Source: Podospora pseudocomata
Taxonomy: Eukaryota > Ascomycota > Sordariomycetes > Sordariales > Podosporaceae
Assembly (NCBI RefSeq): GCF_035222375.1
Contig: NC_085887.1
Location: 3,571,501 to 3,635,500, forward strand
Reading direction: 5' to 3'
DNA length: 64,000 bases
The notes beneath the pieces were generated by a model. The model did not search any database, was not told the origin of the DNA, and worked only from the letters and a program-made list of their open reading frames with translations. Below, in pieces: positions 20,322 to 30,244 of this stretch; position 1 is the first letter of the stretch, and each line of letters begins with the position of its first letter. A program made the position numbers and the translations under genes.

Positions 20322-22264
20322 ATATTCCCACCAAAGACTTCATTTCAACGGACCTGACGGGCAGGACAAATAACGACTTTTGTTAACGGCGGTTCGCTTG
20401 GGGTTTACGGTTTCATCGGGTTATTTACGGCTACATCACTGGGAAAGGGGTTCTTTTTTTCAGCACGGTGTAGCATAGGGATCGGAAGCGCTCCAGGATT
20501 CCTTAGATCGGAATTGCATCAAGATACGAACAGAAAACGCCGCTCCGCCCGGCAGCCCGGAGCATGGAGATGTGATACCACACAATAAAGTCAGCATGCC
20601 CAAAAACTGATGACGTGACGAGAACTTTCTTTGGGATTGGAAGCAGAATGTGATGTATGCCGCGGAGGGCGCAGGAACCATGCAGCTCAAGACAAAAATC
20701 GAGACTGATTCCCAATCCAATGGTGCCAGTGCCTCTTCGTGTGCTTGTGCTCGTGCTGGCCGAGAAGCCCCCGAGTTGATGACATCACTTGAAGACTACG
20801 CGACCACGCGTTAAGTGCAATAGACTGGCCATTGAGGTGTCGACGACGAGGAAAAGATATGCAAAGTGTGTCGGTGGAGTGTGTCGATGCCTTCTCCAGT
20901 CCATATGATATATTGCTGCTGACTCTTTGCCGCGCCGAGCCTCTCTTTGTCCTGGTCTTCTTCGATTGTTCGAGGGTTGTTCGAGCAAGCTGTTTGTTGG
21001 AAATCTTATCTCAGTCCAACATGTAGATCTCCAAGCAAGCCCGTCATGCCGTAATTATCGCCAGTATATCAATAAGGCAGTTGGGTAATATTCATGCAGC
21101 TGCTGGTTCCAAGACACCGGATTATTCCGGAGGTTGGAGGTCTCGGCCCTGAGATGAGTTGGCAAAGAACCACAACATTATCTATTCGTCCACCCAAACA
21201 GACGTTGGAAGGCACAAATAACAACCAAAATCCACCACAACCTCAGGGATTTTCCGCATCTCAGAATCGTGATGCCTTTCCATGTCTCCGTATCTCAAAA
21301 GAAAAGCTGAGGATCGTTGCCCTGTCCGGCAAGTGCCGTTTGACTCTTGCCACTGGTATCTTGATGCTGCCAAGGCCGGGAAGCCTGGGGAAAGTGTGGG
21401 ATGCCGACAGACCGGGAGGTCAAGACATGGGAGGATGATGCCATCTGGATATCAAAATCGAGGGTTCACCTTGCTTATAACTTGTCAACTTGTCAGTTCT
21501 TCAGGGTCCTTTCCCAACTCCAATTCGAACAGACATAGCAATTGGATCCGGCCGATTGGTTGCTGTCGGCAGCGTTGATCGGAAACTTTTTATTAGCCTC
21601 GTGGAACCTTTACAGCCGAACGGGGCTAGAAGAGTTGGCAGCAATCCTTGTGAATTTTTAACCATGATCGAAACCCGGCCCGGCGATAAAGCACTTTGCA
21701 CTTTTCAAGGGGGAGAGGGGGGCTTGAAACTTCGGTTGAGAATCGGTCATGAAAGTTTACACTTTGAAGGCGGCGGGCTGGACTTGCGGTGACAGCTGCT
21801 GCATGTGAGAAGCTGGAAGGAAGCCCACACACAACGCACCCCGGGCGGCCGTTGATGCAATTCCAGGCAAAATCCTGCCACAGAAAAATGGCTCCCCTTC
21901 GGCCGCTCACTACCAGAGAAAGAAAAAGACTGGAGCCTCGGGCTTAACCGGCAACTGCGTTGCTGTTAGCGCTACTGTGCCGGCCAGTGATAAGGCTGGA
22001 AATGGAGCAGAAAGGCAGTGGATGGCTGGCGATGGCCCGTGCCCGCACTGACAAGGGGCGCCGGGAAGACTCGCAAAGCTCAAAAGCTGGTCTCTTCCAA
22101 GGCCCACTTGTCGAATTTTTTTCCCTCTCCCCCCCCAAACCCTCTCGTCCGCAGAATTTAATTCTCGCGACCTCCCCATCTCTTCCCGTTTCCAATCTCT
22201 CACCGCAGAGATCTCTCCACTCATTCTTTTCTAATCGAGGCCGACTTGATCAGAAATCTTCAAA
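20322..22264. other. 1.94-kb gene-free region
   Basis: Between eS25 and the ADP/ATP carrier. The ATG-started frame at 21094-21438 (114 residues) and several minus-strand frames are short, overlap each other and show no conserved-looking block or splice partner. The last 150 bp (from about 22110) is C/T-rich and likely the leader of the carrier mRNA. A non-coding transcript cannot be excluded. Confidence 0.5.
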
Positions 22265-23862
22265 ATGTCTGACGCTAAGCCTCACGTTTTGGGCATGCCC
22301 GTAAGTTCAACCTCTCTACCGCCGTCATCTCCGTTAATTCCCTCGGATCCGTCCACGCCGGCGCCCACGAAACCTCTCGGAGCCCTGTCGTCATGACTGC
22401 CATCACCAATTGACCACGACGACTCGGAACAATGGTCTCTTGGATGATGGCCTTCATGATGGCATCCTCACGAATGCTGTTGGGCACCGGCTGTAGCGGT
22501 TACCCCTCCAAACGGACGATATCAGAATTGTGCGCAGTTTAACTAACATGTTTTGCAATAGCCCTTCGTGGTGGACTTCTTGAGTACGTAGAACCCGAAA
22601 TCAACGACCGGACGAACACATTCACATTCGCTTTCTCTTTTCCTTGAGAATGCTGGGTGTCCCTCGCTGCGCCGCAGTTGGTTGGGCCTCGCAATTCACA
22701 ACAGCATGCTGACAACATTCAACAGTGGGTGGTGTCTCCGCCGCCGTCTCGAAGACCGCTGCTGCTCCCATCGAGCGCATCAAGCTTCTCGTTCAGAACC
22801 AGGTAAGTTGTTACCGGGCACACATCTGCCCTCCCTGACTGCTCTCTTGTGGGCGGGGCGGCTGGAACTGCTGCATATGCTACGGTGGATCAATCTGATC
22901 TCCGCTGTCACGTGCCAGCAGCTACAGCCCTCCCTGGAGAGCGGCAGGTCCCGCAACCACACATTTCTGACAGATCACTAACAACCCTCCAGGATGAGAT
23001 GATCAAGGCCGGCCGCCTCGACCGCCGCTATGCTGGTATCACCGACTGCTTCAAGCGCGTCACCGCCGACGAGGGTGTCATGTCCCTCTGGCGTGGCAAC
23101 ACTGCCAACGTCATCCGTTACTTCCCCACCCAGGCCTTGAACTTCGCTTTCCGTGACAAGTTCAAGAAGATGTTCGGCTACAAGAAGGACAAGGATGGCT
23201 ACGCCAAGTGGATGGCTGGTAACCTTGCCTCCGGTGGTGTAAGTTTTGCTCTAGATCTGCTGTTCGCCTGAGGCCTGTGCTAACATTGATATCTCTAGGC
23301 CGCTGGTGCCACTTCCCTCCTCTTCGTCTACTCCCTTGACTACGCCCGTACCCGTCTGGCCAACGACTCCAAGTCTGCCAAGGGTGGCGGTGCCCGTCAG
23401 TTCAACGGTCTCATCGACGTCTACAGAAAGACTCTCGCCGCTGACGGCATCCGCGGTCTCTACCGTGGCTTCGGTCCTTCCGTTGCCGGTATTGTCGTCT
23501 ACCGTGGTCTCTACTTCGGCATGTACGACTCCATCAAGCCCGTCCTCCTTGTCGGTGACCTCCAGAACAACTTCCTTGCCTCTTTCGCCCTTGGTTGGTG
23601 CGTCACCACCGGTGCCGGTATCGCCTCTTACCCCCTTGATACCGTCCGTCGTCGCATGATGATGACCTCCGGTGAGGCTGTCAAGTACAAGTCCTCTTTC
23701 GATGCCTTCCAGCAGATCGTCCGCAAGGAGGGTGTCAAGTCTCTCTTCAAGGGTGCCGGTGCCAACATCCTCCGTGGTGTCGCCGGTGCTGGTGTCTTGT
23801 CCATCTATGACCAGCTCCAGGTCCTCATGTTCGGCAAGGCCTTCAAGGGTGGTTCCGGCTAA
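22265..23862 (+). CDS. aac: mitochondrial ADP/ATP carrier
   Basis: Five exons: 22265-22300, 22562-22583, 22726-22802, 22993-23238, 23299-23862; 314 residues. It exchanges cytosolic ADP for matrix ATP across the inner membrane. It has the three-fold mitochondrial-carrier repeat with Px[DE]xx[RK] motifs ([31 protein letters not shown]), and the RRRMMM signature specific to ADP/ATP carriers at about 244-249. Exon 2 is a 22-base micro-exon (PFVVDFL). The first intron is 261 bp and the second to fourth are 142, 190 and 60 bp. Introns cluster in the first third, a common fungal pattern for highly expressed genes. Codon use is strongly C-ending, in line with high expression. Confidence 0.98.
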
Positions 23863-24492
23863 ATGCACTTAGCCATTGTACAAACACAACAATGACAGGG
23901 GAAGGATGGTGGCGGTTTTGGGGAAGAAGAGATGGGTAGACAGGGTGGATCCGTTCGTGGCCGCATGGACGTGCTGGGACGGTGGAAAAACACTTGCGGG
24001 TTAAAATTGGGCATGTCTGGCGTTATGGGACGCGGATGGGCCGAGGGTTACTCGCTGTAATTTATACTCTTTCAGCCATTCCTGGTGTATTCCTCGTCAC
24101 GATGGCATTGCTTTGCCACTCCTGGCTATTTCCTTTGGTTGCATGCGAATCATAGATCCTTGACAGTACTGAATTTGCGGTTTAGAGTGATTTTTCTCGT
24201 CCTTGCCTACTACTTGAGATGTCATTTTGTAAAAGATACCTCCTTCCATATATCAACACCAAGGTTGCCGGTGATATGGATGGAAGACCAGAATGGTGAT
24301 GCTTCGCCTGACAAACGGTCACGTTACGTAATTGGCCAGTCGCGTCACGCTTTCCAATTTCAATCTTTCAACTCCAACCTTGTTCAATTAATTCAACGAA
24401 CCTCAACCGCCCCAGATTCCTACCTAACGTCGAAATCACCTTTCATCTAAAGTCTTAGCAGAACAACTATTCGACTTGCTAGGTATATCAGC
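23863..24492. other. intergenic, 630 bp
   Basis: This is the 3' flank of the carrier gene and promoter of the CENP-X gene, both plus strand. The frame at 24085-24450 has no protein-like features. Nothing else seen. Confidence 0.5.
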
Positions 24493-24963
24493 ATGCCACC
24501 AAAACAGTCTACTGGTGCGGGCGGCCGCGGTCAACCAGCCGGGAGCGTTAACAAGTCCAGCGCTGCTACAAAAACGGCAGCCAACTCGAGTAAACGCGCA
24601 ACAGCCAATACCACTACTGGTGCCAACAAGAAGAGAAAAGCCACACTCTCCGACGAAGAGAACGACTCTGGCAGACGACGAACCCAGCCAGAAGTGGAGG
24701 AGGAGGAAGAAGACGAAGACGACGAAGACGACGAAGACGACGAGAGGGAGTCGATCCCGCCTGAGCTACTCTCAAAGATCGTTCACGAGCTGTTTGAGCA
24801 CAAGGAAACCAAGATCACCAAGGACGCTAACAATGCTCTGTCGGGGTATATGGATGTTTTTGTGAGGGAGGCGATCGCGCGAGCGGCTGCGGAGAGGAAG
24901 GGGGTTTTTTTGGAGGTGGAAGATTTGGAGAAGGTGGCGGCGCAGTTGGTTTTGGATCTTTGA
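24493..24963 (+). CDS. mhf2: histone-fold protein CENP-X / MHF2
   Basis: Single exon, ATG 24493, 156 residues. Residues about 83-156 match the CENP-X histone fold: IPPELLSKIVHELFEHKETK, ITKDANNALSGYMDVFVREA, then VEDLEKVAAQLVLDL at the very C-terminus, as in other members. CENP-X pairs with CENP-S (MHF1). The complex binds DNA, serves the kinetochore, and stimulates the FANCM/Mph1 helicase in fork repair. The human protein is only about 80 residues. Here an 80-residue N-terminal extension is Ser/Thr/Ala-rich and basic and then turns into a pure acidic run (EEEEEDEDDEDDEDDE). The extension is probably disordered. Confidence 0.85.
   Translation: MPPKQSTGAGGRGQPAGSVNKSSAATKTAANSSKRATANTTTGANKKRKATLSDEENDSGRRRTQPEVEEEEEDEDDEDDEDDERESIPPELLSKIVHELFEHKETKITKDANNALSGYMDVFVREAIARAAAERKGVFLEVEDLEKVAAQLVLDL
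24696..24743 (+). repeat. GAG/GAC-rich in-frame tract coding for an acidic run
   Basis: Degenerate trinucleotide tract (GAGGAGGAGGAAGAAGACGA ... GACGACGAG) inside the CENP-X gene, with GACGAA units repeated. It encodes about 16 Glu/Asp residues and is likely to vary in length between strains. Confidence 0.8.
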
Positions 24964-27120
24964 GGTTATGGAGGAGTTGGGGACAGTCAGCATATGGGCA
25001 AGAGCCAGGACGGTAGTCACCGACGACAAGGCTGAATGGACAGTGGGGCTTTGGTTGTGAGGCTATTTATATGGCATCTTCAGGGCAAAGGCAGGGTGGA
25101 TGGCCGCCGTTGAGTTGGTTTATGGCGGATGGGTAGCGGATAGTGTTATGGAAAGGAAGAGAGGGGGTTTACCAGCACGCAACATCCGGCCGATCATCTT
25201 TCAGATGCCGGCCAGGAGACCCAACGGAACAGGTTCGTTGTTTAAGCCGGGCCAGTACCGATGCAGGAGGGTGTTTCTTGGCCCCGTGCTTTGTTGTTCC
25301 TGCTTTTCTGGGGTTGGGGGCGTGGGATGGAATAGAATACAAGGCGTCTAGGAAAAGGCAGATGGAGTCGGACTAAGTCTACTTTGAGGGGATTGATGGA
25401 GTCCTCCTCTAGGAAGGCCTTCTAATACAAACAAGTCTTTAGACATGACTCTGGTGTTGGCACATGACATAAAAAGACAAGAGAACATGAATCGAAGCGT
25501 CAGTTCGGACGATGAGTTAGGAAGATGCTGCGAATCCGCCACCACCCTCATCAGCTTCTCCAAAAGTCGGTGCGTATGCATGTTTTGGTAGATCGGGCTG
25601 TTGAATCTTGGAAAGCTATCAATGAGAAACAAAAGCGACGCTACGAATAATGGTCCTCCTTGCGTTTGCCGTGGATGTTTCGACAGGGTGAGTGCTTGTT
25701 ACGGGACCTGCACTCCGTAGGGGAAAAGCCAAGATATGGATGAGAGAAAATAAAAAACCCAGCAGCAAGCGCCGACCAGAAGATGTTGCTGTGTGAGCCG
25801 AGGCGCTTGGGGGAGAAGGCTGAAACCGAGAGCTGTTTGACATGCGTCACAGAACCCGCACTCTGTGGCAGAAGAAGCCCGTGCATAGGTCTGATGGGCG
25901 GCCCCCTTGCCAACCCCTGTTTTTTCTGGAGAGCCTCCACGGTCACCCGCTCTTCCAGCGGCGCGAACTGGACAACAGCAAACCTTATTTCGGCTCCATC
26001 TGTGGCCGAATCCACTCAATTCGACGTCAACCTCGACTTCTTCTCCATGCTGGCCACAGCCGCCCCAGGGCCACGAGGGCAGCAACCGCTGTGGCTTGCT
26101 CCCCGGGGCTGTGGCCGGCGATGGCACTGGATCAGAGGCTTCATCGTCAGCCGGCACTTGCAGCGCTTCCTTTGACCACGGCGTTTATCCTTTTGCTGTC
26201 AGCTCCCTTCCACTAGGACTTGGCCACGCAAGAGAAGCAAGCCCAAGACTTTCAAAGCCACACGGAAGACACAGACATCCGGGCGGCTGCTATGAATATA
26301 TACTACATTGACAAGGTGCTAACAAAGTGCCATAGGTATTGGTGCAGCCAAGCGAGGGGTAGTTGTTAGTGAAACGCCGCATCGAGGCGGGAGAGAGATG
26401 GCTTGTTCCCAGCAGTCTGGGACCAGTGAGATTCTCATCCATGTCCCCCAAAACTCCATCTCAGGATAACTTGCCATCACACAGACGAACCCATGATGCG
26501 TTCGCAACAACATCAATTGCCAGCTGCAAACACGAGCAGGACCTCGTTCAGCATTGATCCTTGATATAAACCAATTTCCTTTGGTTTTTCTTGGTGGCAT
26601 CGCCGCTTTCCTAGCCTAGCGCCGAGAGGTTGCGGTCAAAACGTCGAGACGTTTCAAAGACCTCACCTTGGACCCCCCGGCCCTTGCAAGCACCCCCTGT
26701 CCCCCCTACCATTCGGATGTCTCGAGATGCGCTGCAGGTGGATGCGTGCGAGTGCACCTTCAGACGATCCTTCACTTTCCCGCCGGGACCATATTCATGC
26801 TTTAAATCACGGCACGTCCCAGACCTCCTGGCCTGGCCTTCTCTTTTTTCCTCTTCATCTGTCCATAGTCTTCAGTTCAGGTGTCGTCCTGTTTTCTTAA
26901 TCTTTTTCCTCTCTCTTCTCTTCTTCGCCGTCAACCATTCTTTTGACCCTTTACCAACTACCAGGCTAGACCTGTAATATTCACACAGCGCCAGTCGCTT
27001 TATTATCAGAAAACAACTTAACAAACACTCTCTTTTTCGACGAGCCGGACACTCACTTCAAACCTCCCCTTTTTATTTTATCACCAAACAACACAAACCC
27101 ACACACACATATACCTCAAA
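24964..27120. other. 2.16-kb gene-free region
   Basis: Between CENP-X and the cupredoxin-like gene. Overlapping open frames on both strands at about 25641-26311 look mildly protein-like. The minus frame at 26157 and the one at 25641-26015 have no ATG in a plausible position and no splice partner. The final 300 bp (26820-27120) is very C/T-rich with A-rich blocks, a typical long fungal 5' leader for a highly expressed secreted protein. Confidence 0.5.
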
Positions 27121-27839
27121 ATGCAGTTCAAGACACTTGCCCTTGCCGCTCTCGCGAGCTTGGCCTCCGCTCAAAGAACCTGGGTTGTCACCGTTGCGCA
27201 GAACGGCAGCCTCACCTTTTCCCCGGACAACATCAAGGCCGCCCCAGGCGAGTTTGTCCAGTTCCAGTTCCTCGCTGGCAACCACACCGTCACTCAGTCC
27301 ACCTTCGACAAGCCATGCCAGCCCATCGCCATGCACAGCAACGCTACCGGCTTCCACTCCGGATTCCAGCCCGTGGCCGCCTCTGCCTCGATGGGCATGA
27401 TCCCCACCTACACCATCCAGATCAACAACACCAACCCCCTCTGGCTCTACTGCGCTCAGGGCCGTCATTGCGAGAACGGCATGTCCATGGTCATTAACGA
27501 GCCGTACGTCTTTTTCCCTCTACCTCTTCAAACTGAAGATATGACAAACTAACACATCAAAACAGAGCAACCAACCCCAACCGCACCCTCGCCAACTACA
27601 AGGCCCTTGCCGCCCAGGCTCAGACCATTCTCCCCGGCGGCAGCGCCTCGGGTGGCCAGACCGGCAGCACCGACTCCCCCACCACTCCCCCCACCGGCAC
27701 CACCCCCGATGGCGAGACCGCCCCCGGCACCGAGACCTCCGAGAGCGCCTCCCCAAGCGTCACGGCCGGTGCTGGCATGCTCGCCGCGCCAGGAGCCTTT
27801 GTGCTCTTTGCCGCCGGTGCCGTCGCCATGCTTCTTTAA
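27121..27839 (+). CDS. GPI-anchored cupredoxin-like surface protein
   Basis: Two exons: 27121-27503 and 27566-27839 (donor GTACGT, acceptor AACAG); 218 residues. Signal peptide MQFKTLALAALASLASA is followed by a cupredoxin fold: TWVVTVAQNGSLTFSPDNIK, GEFVQFQFLAGNHTV, LYCAQGRHCENGMSMVINE. Possible type-1 copper ligands are His55, Cys111, His116 and Met121, with C-x4-H-x4-M spacing. A Ser/Thr/Gly/Pro linker (about 145-195) and a hydrophobic C-terminus (MLAAPGAFVLFAAGAVAMLL) fit GPI attachment. Fungal members are often labelled extracellular serine-rich proteins; whether they bind copper is not settled. It acts at the cell wall or plasma membrane. Confidence 0.87.
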
Positions 27840-28416
27840 TGTCCTTTTTTACCACCAGGGTATTAGAGTGATGTTTTTTTCAATTTCAAAAGGCGGGAGG
27901 AGGAATTTAATATTTTTTGGGACTTGTTTCAAAGGGATAAACAGGAGGCTACCTATCTAGCCCTCGGGTTTTGGGCTGGGTGAGTGGGGATGATGATACC
28001 AAAGAGAGAAAGAGCCTGGTGAATGGAGTCGTTTTATGTTGTTCAATTCTAGGGGGAGATATCTTGGTGTACATAATTCTTTGTTGTGGTTGCATGATAT
28101 CGCCCCGGTGTTCTTTTTTTATTGTTTTTTTGACTTGGGGCTTTTTGCAAAAGGAAACCAATGTGTTTTTCTATTGCATTTTTTAGCTGTATCAAAAATT
28201 TATATGTGGTGTTGTTTATGGTAACCTTTTCGTTCAAGAATATATGCCAAGTGTGGTGATCATGAAAAATGCAACGTAATATGGCTTGAAGCTTTGTATG
28301 ACAATTTGACTAGACAGAAAAGTCCACGTATATGATTCATCCATAATTTTCCCTTCCCCAAAAAAGCCCGGAAAAACAAAACTCGCTTCTTGACTAGACC
28401 TATATAGCTAATAACC
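27840..28416. other. intergenic between convergent genes, 577 bp
   Basis: Holds the 3' flanks of the cupredoxin-like gene (+) and MAPR-like gene (-). AT-rich and T-run-rich, as expected for 3' untranslated and polyadenylation regions. No gene supported. Confidence 0.5.
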
Positions 28417-29346
28417 CTATTCATCCTTCTGCCCCGGAATTTTCCTCACCTTCCTCCCCTTCGCCGCCGCCTCACACAACGGCCTCCTCGGCTCCGTCCC
28501 CGGCCACCCCTTGGGCATCTTGACATAGCCGACCTTTCTGTACTTGTCGCTCTTTGCGAAAAAATCAACCCAGTGCTTCAGCCCGTCGTGCACCTTTTTC
28601 AACGCCTCCTCCCTCTCCTTCTTTTTCATCTCCTTGAGCTCCGCGCGGGAGAAGTGCTTGTCTACGGCTGGGTCATCCAGGGGGAGGTACATCTCCTCTA
28701 CCCCCCTCATGTCGGGGGAGCGGTCTTCGGCAAAGCAACCCGTGACGTAGGCGCGGGCGGCGTCGCAGCCGGCAAAGTAATGGTAGGAGCCGCCGGGGCC
28801 GTAGGTGCGGCGGTTGGAGGAGACGTCGTAGATTGTCCAGTTGATTGCTAGGTAGATGGGGAGGTCGGGGTTGGTGCCGTCGTAGAGGGAGAGTTCAGCT
28901 GGGGTGAGGTAGATCGGTCCTTGCTGCGGGGGGGTGTTAGTAACTGAAAGGGGGCGGGTCGAAAGGGTGCGGGGGAAACGCACGAAGAGCTCCTTGTAGT
29001 AGGCTTTGGTTAGGTACTTTGGGGGGTTGGACATGCCCCAGAAGAAGGTCTCGCCGTTGGAGACGAGGTAGCTCAACCCGCAGGAGGCGAGGAAGAGGAA
29101 AGAGATGACACGGAGGGCGTCGAGAGCGATATTGGCGGTGTCGTACTCGTCGACATCATCTTTGGACTTTTTCTTCTTGGACTTTGGCTTCTTTACGGGT
29201 TGGGATGTTTTCTTGCTGGTGAATTCTGATTCTGAGGAGGAGAGCGTCTGAACTCGTTTGAGGGGGAGCTGTTGTTCGGTTTCTGAGGCAGAGGAGTCTT
29301 TGGCCTCGGGCTTGCGCCGCCGGACTGCGGGTTCGGGGGAGGCCAT
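28417..29346 (-). CDS. membrane-bound MAPR / cytochrome-b5-like haem-binding protein
   Basis: Two exons on the minus strand, 29346-28984 and 28923-28417; 289 residues from the ATG at 29346 (MASPEPAVRRRKPEAK). The open frame runs further upstream but contains no earlier ATG. Residues 1-70 are Ser/Lys-rich with a basic block; a membrane segment lies at about 76-95 (LRVISFLFLASCGLSYLV). The MAPR fold follows: YLTPAELSLYDGTN, YLAINWTIYDVS, then TYGPGGSYHYFAGCDAARAY. Tyr162 and Tyr168 match the tyrosines that line and ligate the haem in PGRMC1/Dap1. The charged C-terminus (about 215-250) is helical. Family members support cytochrome P450 enzymes of sterol synthesis in the ER. The 60-bp intron (GTGCGT ... 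TTACTAAC ... CGCAG) is a multiple of three and stop-free. Confidence 0.87.
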   Translation of the reverse strand: MASPEPAVRRRKPEAKDSSASETEQQLPLKRVQTLSSSESEFTSKKTSQPVKKPKSKKKKSKDDVDEYDTANIALDALRVISFLFLASCGLSYLVSNGETFFWGMSNPPKYLTKAYYKELFVRFPRTLSTRPLSVTNTPPQQGPIYLTPAELSLYDGTNPDLPIYLAINWTIYDVSSNRRTYGPGGSYHYFAGCDAARAYVTGCFAEDRSPDMRGVEEMYLPLDDPAVDKHFSRAELKEMKKKEREEALKKVHDGLKHWVDFFAKSDKYRKVGYVKMPKGWPGTEPRRPLCEAAAKGRKVRKIPGQKDE

Positions 29347-30244
29347 CGGAGGGGGTTTACAAGAGGGATTCAGGAGAGCTTGGGGACAAGTAGATTCAAT
29401 TGGGGTGTTTAACGGTGGACAAACGGATATTGTACTCCGTACAGCAAGAGGTGGTATGTAGGAAGAGAAGTCCGGTATGGCCAGATCTCCAACGTTGTTT
29501 TTAACCGGCCATGCGAGGCTGAGAAGTGGGATGTGACGGAGGGATGGGAACTGACGGTCCGCGATTGCTGCAATCAATGAGTGACCATTAACACCCACCC
29601 CCCCCACCCCCTTGTGCTTCTGCTTCGGTGAGCCGTTCCGCAATCTCGGATTGGAGCGAGGCTGCAGATGACTGAGAGCCCCGCTTTGGACCGCGAAGCT
29701 AGCTCACGCGTCGCCCATAGCAACTCCCCACAGTACGATATGCCGGGCTGTGGTTGGTCAAAATGGCCTGAAGAAAGCACTGGGCAGGTCAGTGGTAAAT
29801 ACAGCAACCCTGTAAAATTAATAACGCTGTGGTCTGTTTCTCCCTCAGTGGGACAATTTCCAGATTATCAATCCCAAGATTGCGATCACGACTTTTATGA
29901 CTGACCACCACCTGCCATTGCATTCACCCTTTTTTGTCGCACATTTTTCATGGTGCAGGTCTAGCACACTTTTACACACAACCACAACCATATCCTACCC
30001 ATTGTATTTTGGGCACGACAAGAGCTTTTATCTTGATCCGAACCCTGATAACAAACGAGAGTGAGGGTGTAAATAGACTTCGACGCACGGGGAGAAGCCA
30101 CCACCCCCTCCGCAGGACAAAAAGACAAGACAACACCCTGTCGTCATTCGGCAAACCACCTACCAACTGCGCAAACCCAACATCAGTCCCTTACAGAATC
30201 GCTTTGCATGACACCACAATAACATATACCTTCAACACTCGACC
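29347..30244. promoter_or_regulatory. divergent promoter region, 898 bp
   Basis: Lies between the MAPR-like gene (-) and the coiled-coil gene (+). It holds short C-runs (about 29595-29610) and no supported gene. The last 250 bp are CA-rich, typical of a leader. Confidence 0.5.

Noticed and set aside
22301-22561. Possible C/D snoRNA in the first carrier intron (ATGATGG words)
   Set aside because: No D box (CTGA) at suitable spacing and no terminal stem.
23251-23868. 205-residue minus-strand frame opposite the ADP/ATP carrier
   Set aside because: Antisense of a C-ending codon gene; Thr/Asp/Gly-rich with no motif.
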